From Duncaniella freteri (lineage in GTDB: Bacteria; Bacteroidota; Bacteroidia; Bacteroidales; Muribaculaceae): a stretch of 64,000 bases of DNA. The notes beneath the pieces are model-generated. The model was not told where the DNA came from. It ran no database searches and was given only the letters and a program-made list of their open reading frames with translations. Below, in pieces: positions 15,698 to 23,930 of the stretch (positions within the stretch are counted from its first letter, which is position 1; the number at the start of each line of letters is the position of its first letter). The stretch spans positions 1,054,001-1,118,000 of the forward strand of contig NZ_SJSA01000002.1 of NCBI RefSeq assembly GCF_004766125.1. The letters run 5' to 3'. The position numbers and the translations under genes were made by a program.

Positions 15698-17989
15698 TCA
15701 TTCGGTCTGTGCCCGGTACTCATCCGGGCGGAATTCAACATATGTGGCATCTGTCGTGCCCGCTATGGCATCCTGGACCTCGCCCGCCACCATAAAGAGA
15801 CGGTCACCCTGGTTATCCTCGGTGAGGGGTGCAGGGATGCCCGGGTCCAGCACGCATTCCCCCGACAGTGTTGTCTTGCGGTCAGCGAACTGGCTGTGGA
15901 GCGTCCCGATGAGCAGCCTCTCGGGACAATCGGTGAAGCCCCCTCTCATGAGCTCACGCACCTGGCTCCCGTCAGACACCCGGGTGTAGACCCCGCGGGC
16001 GAGCGGCGCGGGACCGTCCACTGATCCGCACACCGTCTCAAGGCTGATCTCATCGCGTGCCGAGCGGTGGAGGTAGCCAACGTGCTCTATGTCATCCAAC
16101 GTCGCAGCAGGGTACCCGAGCCTGTCCTCGACTATCTCAAGCGACGGCCCCTTGTAAAGGACCCATCTCAGCAGGCTGAGGCACCCCCTCGCCACGGCAT
16201 CCTTGTATTGGATGGGGGGCACGAGCTCACCCCAAAGTTGGGCGGAGTACATATTGATGCCGGCATACACCGTGATCTCGGCATAGCCACCCTCCGCAGG
16301 GTAAGGCACATACTCCCCGTCATCAAGCCGGGTGAAGCTCTCATATATGTGCGGCTCGGTGTGGAGCCCGACATACGGCGTCCCTTTCTTGAAATGCCCC
16401 AGGTCGCACCGCCCTATGCAGTGGCGGTTGGTCTTCCATCCGAAGATGCCCGGCTTGTGCAGCGGGTCGTTGGTGTCATAGTAGGCGAGCCATGCTGACC
16501 CATAGCCGCCTGCTCCGGGCTTCCATTCACCCTTGGCATAGCTGAGGCTACCTATCGCGGCGTTCTCATACACCCCGCTGTTGTCATAATGGCCTAACGC
16601 CATCCCGGAGCTGTCATAGAGTGTGAGGCTGAACGGGAGGAACACCCATCTGACATACTCATTCACCGTGTCGTAGTTGGCCCCGGAATTGTAGTCCCCT
16701 TTCTCCTGGTAGGGGTTGTACCTGGGGTCTATCTGCACCTCAAGGCCCACACGGAGGTAGAAACGCCCCGCCTCTGTGGCCGGCAGACGGGGTATGTGCA
16801 CGCGCCTCGAGCGCATGAGCACCGTGCCGTCAGGCTCGGAGGGGGTGTTGAACACGGTGTCGCCGTGGGTGGGCATCTCGAAAAGGTTGTCCTGTATGGT
16901 CCAGGCGATCCCTGCGCTCTCAGTGACGCTCCCGTTCACGGGCACGATACTGAACAGCCTTGCGGAGGGGCTGACATAAGTCAGGGCATCGGGGAGCCTT
17001 TGGCCGAGGACACCCACCGGGTACACGAACGAGAACCACGTGAGATGCGGGTCCCATTCCCCCTGGTGCTGGTGCCTGTCCGACACATCGGGCCAGTAGG
17101 AATAGTACGCATAGTCCGGGCCTGTGCCGTTGGTGCCTGTCAGGTCATCGGCATCAGGAACGGTATAGGGATAGGTCACCTCAGGCAGCATCGGCCCGTC
17201 ATCGGCATACGGGGAGAATGTCACCTTCACACTGTTGGCCACCTTGTCGGTCCCCATGGTGCTGCTGTCCCCGCTCCACTCTATCCGGCGTGGTGCGGAG
17301 CCGTACAGGGCATTCAGGTCGTACACCCATACCCTCCCGGCCTTCTGAACGATCCGCATGGCGAGCGGCTGGAGGATCCCCTCGAGCACCTCCTTGAGCG
17401 ACATCGGCTCCCCGTCCTCGTCATAGAAGTTGTCAGAGCGGACACTGAGGCTCTCAAGCGAGGCCTTGGTCCCGTCGGTGAAGCATGTGGACGTGAGGAA
17501 GTCCGAGTCTATGCCCGATGTGCTGATGCCGCTGCGCTCCACACAGTGATCCACAAGCTCACGCAGGGTGCGCACTTCCGACAGCCCGTAGCTGAGGCGG
17601 TCAAGGACACCGAAGTCAGAGAACGTCAGCGACACCGTGTAGTCAGAGGCGCGCTCGTAAGGCTCCTCGTAGAACTCCGGGTCAAGCGTCCCGCTCCAGT
17701 ACAGCGAGCCATCGCGGTAAACGTCCATGCGGATGCTCCCCGGCTCTATGGTGTACATGTCCTGGTACGTGCGGTCACCGGGGCTGATGACGCGCAGCGT
17801 CGCCGAGCTCCCGCATATGACCTCCTCCTTGCTACGCACCTCCCAGTCGATAAGCAACGGATCATCGGCATCAAGCTCCAGCCTTCCCACAGGCTGGAAA
17901 GGAGCGTCAGACATCTGCCATATCTCAACCCTCCATTCCGTGTCATTGCGGTCCGGCATTGTCCTCTCGTATCGTTTGTGCATCTCCAT
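15698..17989 (-). CDS. Tail tip / baseplate hub-like protein
   Basis: 763 aa. The N-terminal 250 residues (WRVEIWQMSDAPFQPVGRLE, TLRVISPGDRTYQDMYTI, MDVYRDGSLYWSGTLDPEF, TVSLTFSDFGVLDRL, ILQPLAMRIVQKAGRVWVYD) have the pattern of siphophage distal-tail/hub proteins that bind the tube end. The rest is long, beta-rich and Tyr/Pro-rich. Downstream of the tape measure by 11 bp and upstream of the fibre, the expected place for tail-tip proteins. No enzymatic domain identified. A start at the later ATG (17959, MPDRNDTEW) is possible. Confidence 0.6.
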   Translation of the reverse strand: MEMHKRYERTMPDRNDTEWRVEIWQMSDAPFQPVGRLELDADDPLLIDWEVRSKEEVICGSSATLRVISPGDRTYQDMYTIEPGSIRMDVYRDGSLYWSGTLDPEFYEEPYERASDYTVSLTFSDFGVLDRLSYGLSEVRTLRELVDHCVERSGISTSGIDSDFLTSTCFTDGTKASLESLSVRSDNFYDEDGEPMSLKEVLEGILQPLAMRIVQKAGRVWVYDLNALYGSAPRRIEWSGDSSTMGTDKVANSVKVTFSPYADDGPMLPEVTYPYTVPDADDLTGTNGTGPDYAYYSYWPDVSDRHQHQGEWDPHLTWFSFVYPVGVLGQRLPDALTYVSPSARLFSIVPVNGSVTESAGIAWTIQDNLFEMPTHGDTVFNTPSEPDGTVLMRSRRVHIPRLPATEAGRFYLRVGLEVQIDPRYNPYQEKGDYNSGANYDTVNEYVRWVFLPFSLTLYDSSGMALGHYDNSGVYENAAIGSLSYAKGEWKPGAGGYGSAWLAYYDTNDPLHKPGIFGWKTNRHCIGRCDLGHFKKGTPYVGLHTEPHIYESFTRLDDGEYVPYPAEGGYAEITVYAGINMYSAQLWGELVPPIQYKDAVARGCLSLLRWVLYKGPSLEIVEDRLGYPAATLDDIEHVGYLHRSARDEISLETVCGSVDGPAPLARGVYTRVSDGSQVRELMRGGFTDCPERLLIGTLHSQFADRKTTLSGECVLDPGIPAPLTEDNQGDRLFMVAGEVQDAIAGTTDATYVEFRPDEYRAQTE

Positions 17990-18000
17990 TGTTCTCAGTT

Positions 18001-21000
18001 TTATCTGCGTGACGACAACCGGTCTATCTTGTTAATCATTGCTCTCAGCTTGAACCCGTCTATGACCCATTCCACACGCTGGCTGACACTGCCCCCGGAT
18101 TCCTCAGGACCGATCAGCTTTTTCAGGGTGTTCAGGGGTGCCACAACCTCAGGGTTGGTGGATGCACCGGCATATTCACCGAAAAGACCGAGGGTAGGGC
18201 CGTAGGCTATGCCTCCGTTTGCGAACTTGGGGATCTGGGCGAACGCTACTGTCACTGCAGCCACGTTCGCAGCGATCGCCGCTATGCTTGCCGGGAATGG
18301 GATGCCTGCAGCACCCTTGATGGCCTCGCTGAATGAGTATGCCTGATTTACGGCAAAGAGCTTCATAAGCTCAGGGACAGCGGTAGCCACGGTGTTCATG
18401 AGGTTCGCGCCATAGTCCAGCCAGCTTGCGGCACTGTCGCCGACGACACCTTTCAGAGCCCCCATGGTGCGTCCTATGCGTGCCATTGTCTGCCCATAGA
18501 TCTCAGCCTGCTTGCTTGCATCCCTCATGGCCTCAGCCTGGCGGAGGTAATCTTTCCATGATTCCAAGGCATTTTTCGCGGCAGCCCCGGTCCCGGTGCT
18601 CAACGGGTTCTCTGTGTCATCGAGCAGTGCCTGCAGCTCCCTGATCTTCTCCTTGATGCCGTCGATCCCTATCGCCTTGAGCTCTACCCTCAGCTGTCCT
18701 TCTGACAGGCCGTCAAGCCTGTCCACTTCCGGGATACCGGAGATCGCTTCCTTGGCCTTGCGTTTGCGCTCGATGGCATCGCACTGGCGGGCCAGTTCAA
18801 TGATCTCATCATCGGATGCCCGCTTCATGCGTTCCCGGTAATAGGACTCGGCATCCGAGAGTTCCCTGATGGTGTTCAGCCTGGATATGTCGGCAGGGGC
18901 GTCAAGATCGTTCAGAGAGTCATCCCATCCCTGCTTGAGTTTCCTGAGTTCATTGAGCTGTGCCTGCACCTGTGCCCGGGTCTCAACATTGCAGCTCTTC
19001 AGCTTGCCCTCATAGAACGAGATCTCCTCCTCAAGCTGCCGGTATGATCTGATCTGATCAGTTGCGACAGGGATATGGGCATTCTCCTCCATCGCAAGTC
19101 TGAGGTCCTCGAGCCTCGCTATCTCGGAATCGATGCCTCCCAGCTGCTCGGCTGTGGCTGCAGACCGCAATGACCGCTGATACTGCAATGCCCTCTCGAT
19201 GTCTGAAAGTGTGTTCAACTCCTCAGGTTGGCTATATGCCTCCTGTAGAAGCCTTATGGATTCCTGCTTTCTTTGGAGCTCGGCTATCACTGCCGACAGC
19301 CTGGCTATCTCCCCGGTCTCGGAAGAGGCTGTCTTGTCAAGGGCTGCCTGATAGTAGGCGATGTTGTTGCCGAGTTCCTTGTAGGATGACGCATTTGAGA
19401 TCAGTCGTTTGCCGTCGAACTCGTTCGCCCCGGATTTGTCAGACAGCCCGAACCGGCTGCCGAGAGCCTTGTAGCGGGCTTCCATCTGCCTGAGTTTCTT
19501 CCCTTCAGCGTCGGCATTACCGGCATTGGTGCCGGCGAGCTGCGCCACTTTTGCTTTCTGAGCCTCGATAGCTGCCCCGAGCTGCTCGTAGCTCATCTTC
19601 TGCCATGACACGCTTTCCCTGACTTTCAAGCCTGATGCCGCGAGACGCTCGTTTGCCGTCGCAAGAGACCCTGTGGCATCCGATTGCCTGTCAATGGATG
19701 ATGCAGCCTTGTCAGCGGAGCTGCTGTCGGTGATCCCGAAGAAATCCCTCACCCATTCCCATGCCGTTCGGATGACCTTTGAAGCCCGTTCGAACGCTTT
19801 TACAAGAAAGGCCCATACCGCTGTCGAGAGCTCCTTGACTGAGGACCACAGCTCGTCACATATCTGCCTGAAACCCTCACAGTTGTTGTATGCGTACATC
19901 ACCGCAGCCACCAGTGCTCCTATGGCAATGACCACAAGTCCGACCGGGTTAAGCGACAGCACGGCATTTAGCGCGGCCTGGGCCCCCGACCAGATGCCGG
20001 CTGCAATGGCTGCAGCTTTTTGGGCAACCGCAGTGGCGTTTATGGCTGCCGTATGCATAAGGACCGATGCACGCAGGCTCTTGAGCATGTTCCACACCTG
20101 GTTCATGCTCAGCAATGAGGTGCCGAGATTGGCAAGAAGCTCAATCATAGGAGCCTTGGAGGAGATCAGCGCGCCTATCCAGTCAAGGCATGCATTGGTC
20201 TGGTTCGACAGGATCACCGACAGCGAATCGCCTGTGGAGGCCATCTGTCCGAATGCCTGCTCTATCGCACCGGCACTCTCGCTCATGGCTCCGATGTTCT
20301 CGGAGAACCGGTCCTTCTGCTCACCTGTCAACGACCCGAGCAGGCGCAGTGCCTCCGCGCTGCCGAACAGCTGCCCGTAAATGGTCTCGCTCAATTGCCC
20401 CGAGCTTTGGGAGTACGCCCCCACGCTTGAATCGAGCTCCGCAAGGAAATTACGGAACCCGCCGCATGCCTTTACGCTGGCGGCATCGAACTGTATCCCC
20501 ATGGCGGAAGCTGCCCTGGAAGCCTCCGACGATGGCTTTATCAGTGAGTTCAGGACAGCTGCGAGCTGTGTGCTTACCTCCGAGGTGTTGCCTGTGACAC
20601 CGGTGGCAGTGGCAAAGACCGCCATGAGCTCATCCATCGAGACACCGAGCTGGGACGCGCTCCCGCTCACACGAGGGAGGGCCTGCCCGAGCTGCTCGAA
20701 CGAGGTGACACCGTTCTTTGCCGTGGTCTGTATCCTGTCCTGTATGGCTCCGGCTGCCGACCATTCAAGACCGTAGTTCTTTATGAGTGTGGATGTGACC
20801 GTGACGGTCTGACCGAGGTCAGCGACACCACCGACAGCAGCCCTGGACGAGTCCTCGAGGAAAGATATCCAGTTGTCCTTGGGCACCCCGTTGGATATGA
20901 CCTGGTAGAGCCCCTCTGCAATCTCCTCCCTCAGTAGCGGCACATTCCTGCTTAGCTCCACTATCTGATCCGAAAGATGCTTATATCCCTCCTTTGACTC

Positions 21001-21276
21001 AAGAGCCATAGTGTTGGCCTTGCGCATGGCCGTTTCAAAGCTATTGAATGGTGCCACGAGACCGTTCACCAGGCCATTCAGATCCTGTATGGCGCGTATG
21101 GCTGTATCAAAAACAAGAGATTGTTCAGCCATACGGCGTATGCTCTCTCCGGCATGGGTCGCGCTCTCCACGATCCGGCCTATGGCCTCGTCAGCATTGG
21201 TGGCCTCAATGGAAAGGGTCTTGAAAACCCCCGAGTCACCTTTGATTTTTATCTCGAATTCTATAGCTTTTGCCAT
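18001..21276 (-). CDS. Tail tape measure protein (TP901-type)
   Basis: 1091 aa. Residues about 90-380 form the phage tail tape measure core domain (QIVELSRNVPLLREEIAEGL, DLGQTVTVTSTLIKNYGLEW, SQLGVSMDELMAVFATATGV). A hydrophobic stretch near 420-470 (AAAIAAGIWSGAQAALNAVL, VGLVVIAIGALVAAVMYAYN) gives two likely membrane segments. Long coiled-coil helices follow and a hydrophobic C-terminal zone with AANVAAVTVAFAQIP. It sets tail length and takes part in DNA injection. The gene is 1.5 times as long as the prophage 2 tape measure gene. Its ATG lies 11 bp from a divergent -7 box that serves a small opposite-strand ORF. Confidence 0.92.
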   Translation of the reverse strand: MAKAIEFEIKIKGDSGVFKTLSIEATNADEAIGRIVESATHAGESIRRMAEQSLVFDTAIRAIQDLNGLVNGLVAPFNSFETAMRKANTMALESKEGYKHLSDQIVELSRNVPLLREEIAEGLYQVISNGVPKDNWISFLEDSSRAAVGGVADLGQTVTVTSTLIKNYGLEWSAAGAIQDRIQTTAKNGVTSFEQLGQALPRVSGSASQLGVSMDELMAVFATATGVTGNTSEVSTQLAAVLNSLIKPSSEASRAASAMGIQFDAASVKACGGFRNFLAELDSSVGAYSQSSGQLSETIYGQLFGSAEALRLLGSLTGEQKDRFSENIGAMSESAGAIEQAFGQMASTGDSLSVILSNQTNACLDWIGALISSKAPMIELLANLGTSLLSMNQVWNMLKSLRASVLMHTAAINATAVAQKAAAIAAGIWSGAQAALNAVLSLNPVGLVVIAIGALVAAVMYAYNNCEGFRQICDELWSSVKELSTAVWAFLVKAFERASKVIRTAWEWVRDFFGITDSSSADKAASSIDRQSDATGSLATANERLAASGLKVRESVSWQKMSYEQLGAAIEAQKAKVAQLAGTNAGNADAEGKKLRQMEARYKALGSRFGLSDKSGANEFDGKRLISNASSYKELGNNIAYYQAALDKTASSETGEIARLSAVIAELQRKQESIRLLQEAYSQPEELNTLSDIERALQYQRSLRSAATAEQLGGIDSEIARLEDLRLAMEENAHIPVATDQIRSYRQLEEEISFYEGKLKSCNVETRAQVQAQLNELRKLKQGWDDSLNDLDAPADISRLNTIRELSDAESYYRERMKRASDDEIIELARQCDAIERKRKAKEAISGIPEVDRLDGLSEGQLRVELKAIGIDGIKEKIRELQALLDDTENPLSTGTGAAAKNALESWKDYLRQAEAMRDASKQAEIYGQTMARIGRTMGALKGVVGDSAASWLDYGANLMNTVATAVPELMKLFAVNQAYSFSEAIKGAAGIPFPASIAAIAANVAAVTVAFAQIPKFANGGIAYGPTLGLFGEYAGASTNPEVVAPLNTLKKLIGPEESGGSVSQRVEWVIDGFKLRAMINKIDRLSSRR

Positions 21277-21286
21277 GAACTTTGGT

Positions 21287-21294
21287 TATATTTG
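21287..21294 (+). promoter_or_regulatory. -7 box TATATTTG, divergent from tape measure start
   Basis: Perfect TAnnTTTG, 22 bp before the ATG of the small plus-strand ORF and 11 bp outside the tape-measure start codon. The identical octamer is found at the same place in prophage 2 (52284-52291). This would allow expression from the prophage while the tail operon is silent. Confidence 0.65.
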
Positions 21295-21315
21295 TGGCGG
21301 ATAAATTATTTCTGA

Positions 21316-21480
21316 ATGAAAAAGCTTCGTAATGCCGTGATAGCAGTGGCGGCCTTCTGTTTCATAGCACCATGTTTCTCAAAGTCCGTAGACTTCCATT
21401 TCTATTGCGGTATGATATTGGTAGTCATTTGGGTTATAGTTCTCCTGTTGGCTATGAAGTCAATATCATCAATGCGTTGA
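21316..21480 (+). CDS. Small opposite-strand membrane protein (moron)
   Basis: 54 aa, start MKKLRNAVIAVAAFCFIAP, then CGMILVVIWVIVLLLAMK: a signal-like N-terminal hydrophobic segment and a strong transmembrane helix with a short basic tail. It fills exactly the space between the tape-measure start and the tail-chaperone stop (its TGA at 21478-21480 abuts the TGA of the chaperone gene on the other strand). Prophage 2 has a 48-aa membrane ORF in the same place and orientation. In HK97 the superinfection-exclusion protein gp15, a small membrane protein, is also coded next to the tape measure gene. By analogy a superinfection-exclusion role is inferred, not shown. Confidence 0.65.
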   Translation: MKKLRNAVIAVAAFCFIAPCFSKSVDFHFYCGMILVVIWVIVLLLAMKSISSMR

Positions 21481-21835
21481 TCACAGTCCATAGGCGCGCT
21501 TTGCCTCCCTATAGCGGGTCATGATCTCTTCACGGGTCTCATCAGTCCCGGACCCGGCTGCAGAATCATCCTTAGGATTGTCCCATGGAAAATTCATGAC
21601 ATCCTTAGGCTTCAGTGTCCTTTTGGAATACGGCTGCAGCAGGCACAGGCACTCCATGCGTGTACGCTCCCATCTGCCTCTCTCAAGTCGCTCCTCCCTA
21701 TGGCTCCAAGCCTCATATATACCGGAGAATTCAGACGGGGTGCACTCCTCAAAGTCGTTACGGCTCATTCCGATGCACCCCATGGCTATTGAGAGTAGCT
21801 GTCCTATATCGCAGGTGTCCCCACCGTTTTTTTTT
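21481..21835 (-). CDS. Tail assembly chaperone, frameshift-only C-terminal part (gpT-like)
   Basis: The second frame of a two-frame chaperone. Coming in by a -1 slip at the A run, translation continues NGGDTCDIGQLLSIAMGCIG and MSRNDFEECTPSEFSGIYEA to the stop at 21481. The M-SxxDFxxxTPxEFxxI-xAW pattern is typical of the second tail-chaperone product of many siphophages and Mu-like phages. There is an internal ATG at 21783, but the frame is open without a stop back to the slip site, which argues for a fusion with the upstream 116-aa product rather than independent initiation. The fusion and the short form together fold around the tape measure during tail assembly. Confidence 0.75.
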
Positions 21836-22154
21836 CTTCTGTTGGGACGGCATTATGCATCCCCTCATAGAAGCCGGTGAGGTCCGCCGGCTCGAGACGG
21901 TCGCCGAACTCCTCGAAATCCATAGTGAATTCCACCCCGTCAGCGCGGCATGCCGAGACCACGCAGCACCACAGAAACAGCACCATCCCCTCTATGTCGG
22001 AGGTGTCCAGTGAGCTTATGTCACGTCCGGTCTGTCTCTTGTAACGCACCATGGCCCCCATGGTCACACGGCAGGGAAGGGATCTTTCACCTATTTTGAT
22101 TGTGGCAGGCTGCCCTGCCGTCTTTGTGCACTTCTTCATTTTCATGGCTCTCAC
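21804..22154 (-). CDS. Tail assembly chaperone, short form (gpG-like)
   Basis: 116 aa. Zero-frame product with GERSLPCRVTMGAMVRYKRQ near residue 22 and FEEFGDRLEPADLTGFYEGM, a small helical protein in the position of lambda gpG: directly downstream of the tail-tube gene (4-bp overlap with it) and upstream of the tape measure. The stop lies 24 nt past a run of nine A, where a -1 slip leads into the T-like frame. Needed in excess as chaperone for tape measure assembly. Confidence 0.75.
   Translation of the reverse strand: MRAMKMKKCTKTAGQPATIKIGERSLPCRVTMGAMVRYKRQTGRDISSLDTSDIEGMVLFLWCCVVSACRADGVEFTMDFEEFGDRLEPADLTGFYEGMHNAVPTEEKKTVGTPAI
21827..21835 (-). promoter_or_regulatory. -1 ribosomal frameshift site (A9 run)
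   Basis: Read on the minus strand: GAA GAA AAA AAA ACG, nine A in a row, offering A-AAA-AAA or A-AAA-AAC slippage. The -1 frame is open across the junction into the 21481-ending frame, and the zero frame stops within 24 nt. This is the position where tail chaperone genes of most long-tailed phages carry a programmed shift. Confidence 0.7.
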
Positions 22155-22639
22155 TGTCCTGCGGTTTCTGTCGTGGTGTTCAGACCGGTCCCGACCTTTC
22201 TCACCGGCCCGCTGTTCTCAAGTTTGACACTGTATTTCGAGTCATCGCCTGCCTGTCCGTCAAGTTCAAGCGAGGTTATGATATACCGGCCCTTGTAGCC
22301 GCCATCGGTCTTTCCTGTGCGCTTGTCACCATCCCTGATGGCATACGCCGCCTCTATCGGTTCCCCCTTGAGCTGCATGTCCTTGAGCTCATCGTATGTT
22401 GGGGTGTCGGTATCCCCGTCGGTGAGCACCATGCCTTCCGCGGAGATCTCCTCCGAGAAGCTCTTCACATATTTCTCTTTCCATTTCCCGCTTGAGGCCT
22501 CTTTTGTGACCCTCTCGCCTGTCTCCACCGAGGTGCTCACCTTGCATCCGGTTGAGAACCCAAGGGCCTTTGTGCCCACTGACAGTATGAGGTCCGTGCC
22601 GTCAAGCACACTGTGATTGGTTTCGTTGGTATTATCCAT
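22151..22639 (-). CDS. Major tail tube protein
   Basis: 162 aa. DGTDLILSVGTKALGFSTGC begins a beta-rich fold of the siphophage/TP901 tail-tube type (KVSTSVETGERVTKEASSGK, DGGYKGRYIITSLELDGQAG). Its place directly upstream of the two-frame chaperone and tape measure is the canonical one. It polymerises as hexameric rings into the tail tube. No sheath gene accompanies it, unlike prophage 2. Confidence 0.8.
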   Translation of the reverse strand: MDNTNETNHSVLDGTDLILSVGTKALGFSTGCKVSTSVETGERVTKEASSGKWKEKYVKSFSEEISAEGMVLTDGDTDTPTYDELKDMQLKGEPIEAAYAIRDGDKRTGKTDGGYKGRYIITSLELDGQAGDDSKYSVKLENSGPVRKVGTGLNTTTETAGQ

Positions 22640-22647
22640 TTCTATCT

Positions 22648-23250
22648 CTATTTGGGTTTATAAATTATTACAATCATCATCAATGCCCCGCTCAGGACAC
22701 CTGATATGAATACCGCAAGGTATCTACATAGTGACGGGGATCGTTTGAGCATCTCCTCTTCGGAATGCGAGGCATAGGACTCGAGGGCGTCACGTGCCGT
22801 GTGGTAGAGAGCCTCGTAACGCTCCACTTCCCGCTGGAGGCTGTCGCAGGTGCCGGTGATATAGATCACACCCTCTTTCTGCTTCGCCTCAATGTGCGCA
22901 CGGTCTTTGCTCTCACGGTAGACCGCTCCCTCTGGTAGCTTAAGGAGGCTGTCCACTGATACTGCCAGGTTCACCCGGCTCTCCGGGATCGTCTCGGCTG
23001 TGGTACACTTTATCTCGACCGAGGTCGTGTCGCTCTTCCCGGAGATCGAAGAGGTCTGTGTCTGTTGTGTCTGCGTCTCTTTTGTTGCTGCGCAGCTTGC
23101 GCATGACAACGCAATCGTCAGCATGAGGGCAATTATTAGCAGACTCGACAGCCCGGGACAGGCGGGAGAGTGCCCTCTTGGTAGAGGCCAGTTCTTTTTG
23201 GATCCCAGCCATGAGTCCCTCGGTAGCCGATAATTTCTCTCTGGTTGCAT
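22648..23250 (-). CDS. u-spanin-like lipoprotein with C-terminal transmembrane segment
   Basis: Up to 200 aa. SLLIIALMLTIALSC-ASC gives a lipoprotein signal with lipobox (Cys about 50 or 53), followed by a polar periplasmic stretch (Thr/Gln/Ser-rich, then helical QREVERYEALYHTARDALE) and a C-terminal transmembrane helix (LAVFISGVLSGALMMIVIIY). Outer-membrane lipid anchor plus C-terminal inner-membrane anchor is the plan of unimolecular spanins (u-spanin, as T1 gp11), which fuse inner and outer membranes at the end of lysis. It overlaps the upstream gene out of frame by up to 311 nt, and the start is uncertain (the ATG at 23124 is the alternative). Confidence 0.6.
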   Translation of the reverse strand: MQPERNYRLPRDSWLGSKKNWPLPRGHSPACPGLSSLLIIALMLTIALSCASCAATKETQTQQTQTSSISGKSDTTSVEIKCTTAETIPESRVNLAVSVDSLLKLPEGAVYRESKDRAHIEAKQKEGVIYITGTCDSLQREVERYEALYHTARDALESYASHSEEEMLKRSPSLCRYLAVFISGVLSGALMMIVIIYKPK

Positions 23251-23440
23251 TGAGTTCTTCTTTTAGGGGTTTCACGATGTTCTCCACCAGAATCCGTGTC
23301 GCGTTCTCGGTATTGGTGATACGCACGGCCTCAGCTTCGGCGTTTGCCTTGCGCACGGTAGCTTTCATAGTTGCCACAGCCACCACGAGGGCGACAAGTC
23401 CGCCACCGAGAAGTATGTTGAGGATTTCACTGAAGCTCAT
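22940..23440 (-). CDS. Lysis-cassette membrane protein with coiled coil (holin or i-spanin-like)
   Basis: 166 aa: N-terminal membrane segment (IFNILLGG-type, ILNILLGGGLVALVVAVATM, residues 6-25), a coiled coil (about 55-105) and a charged disordered C-terminus whose last 100 codons are read in another frame by the lipoprotein gene. The CPHADDC motif near residue 118 (C-x-H-x-D-x-C) recurs as CRHIDSC in the prophage 2 counterpart, so it is a conserved feature of this family. Topology fits a type II protein such as an i-spanin; a holin or a regulator of the endolysin is possible. Neighbours are the amidase and the u-spanin candidate. Confidence 0.6.
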   Translation of the reverse strand: MSFSEILNILLGGGLVALVVAVATMKATVRKANAEAEAVRITNTENATRILVENIVKPLKEELNATREKLSATEGLMAGIQKELASTKRALSRLSRAVESANNCPHADDCVVMRKLRSNKRDADTTDTDLFDLREERHDLGRDKVYHSRDDPGEPGEPGSISGQPP

Positions 23441-23465
23441 CGCTATGATTCGTTAATTTGGTTGA

Positions 23466-23930
23466 CTACTGGTTTATGCCTATCGATCTGAGCCATTCCT
23501 GCACGTTGAAGCTCGGGCATGCTTTGGCGGCCACCTCGTTGTGGCCTATGATCCTAACGCCTGAGAACCGGCGGTGGAAGTCCTTCACATAAGCCTCCAT
23601 AGCCTTGAGCTGTGCAGGGGTTCGGGTGTCCTTGGGATTCATGGATCTGTCACATCCGCCGGCATAGGTTATATGACGGCTTACCGAATTATAGCCCTTG
23701 GCCCCATTGGTGATCTCCCATGGGTCCACGTTCGCGTCCTCGTTGTTGTCGACCAGACGCTCAACCGTGCCGTCAAGGTGGATGATGTCAGTATAGCCTA
23801 CCTGTTTCCATCCTCTGCCGCCCTGCGACACCGGGCTCAGGTGCATGCGACGTATGTCATCGCCTGTCACCTCGCGACCCTCGGGTGTCGCTGTACAATG
23901 GAGCACGAGATATCTAAGCCTGCTCGCCAT
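23466..23930 (-). CDS. Endolysin, N-acetylmuramoyl-L-alanine amidase (amidase_2)
   Basis: 154 aa from the ATG at 23930 (MASRLRYLVLHCTATPEG). Zinc-site residues as in T7 lysozyme: His in VLHCTAT, His in IIGHNEV and Cys in KACPSF. The core SVSRHITYAGGCDRSMNPKD, with RTPAQLKAM after it, is typical of Bacteroides phage amidases. It cuts the amide bond between muramic acid and L-Ala at the end of infection. There is no signal peptide, so export needs the holin. It overlaps the end of the capsid gene by 17 bp; no cell-wall binding domain, in contrast with prophage 2. Confidence 0.88.
   Translation of the reverse strand: MASRLRYLVLHCTATPEGREVTGDDIRRMHLSPVSQGGRGWKQVGYTDIIHLDGTVERLVDNNEDANVDPWEITNGAKGYNSVSRHITYAGGCDRSMNPKDTRTPAQLKAMEAYVKDFHRRFSGVRIIGHNEVAAKACPSFNVQEWLRSIGINQ

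Noticed and set aside
16796..18205. 469-aa plus-strand open frame opposite tail genes
   Set aside because: It is the mirror of a GC-rich, well-supported minus-strand hub gene; the translation is His/Arg/Val-rich with no domain, and it has no promoter.
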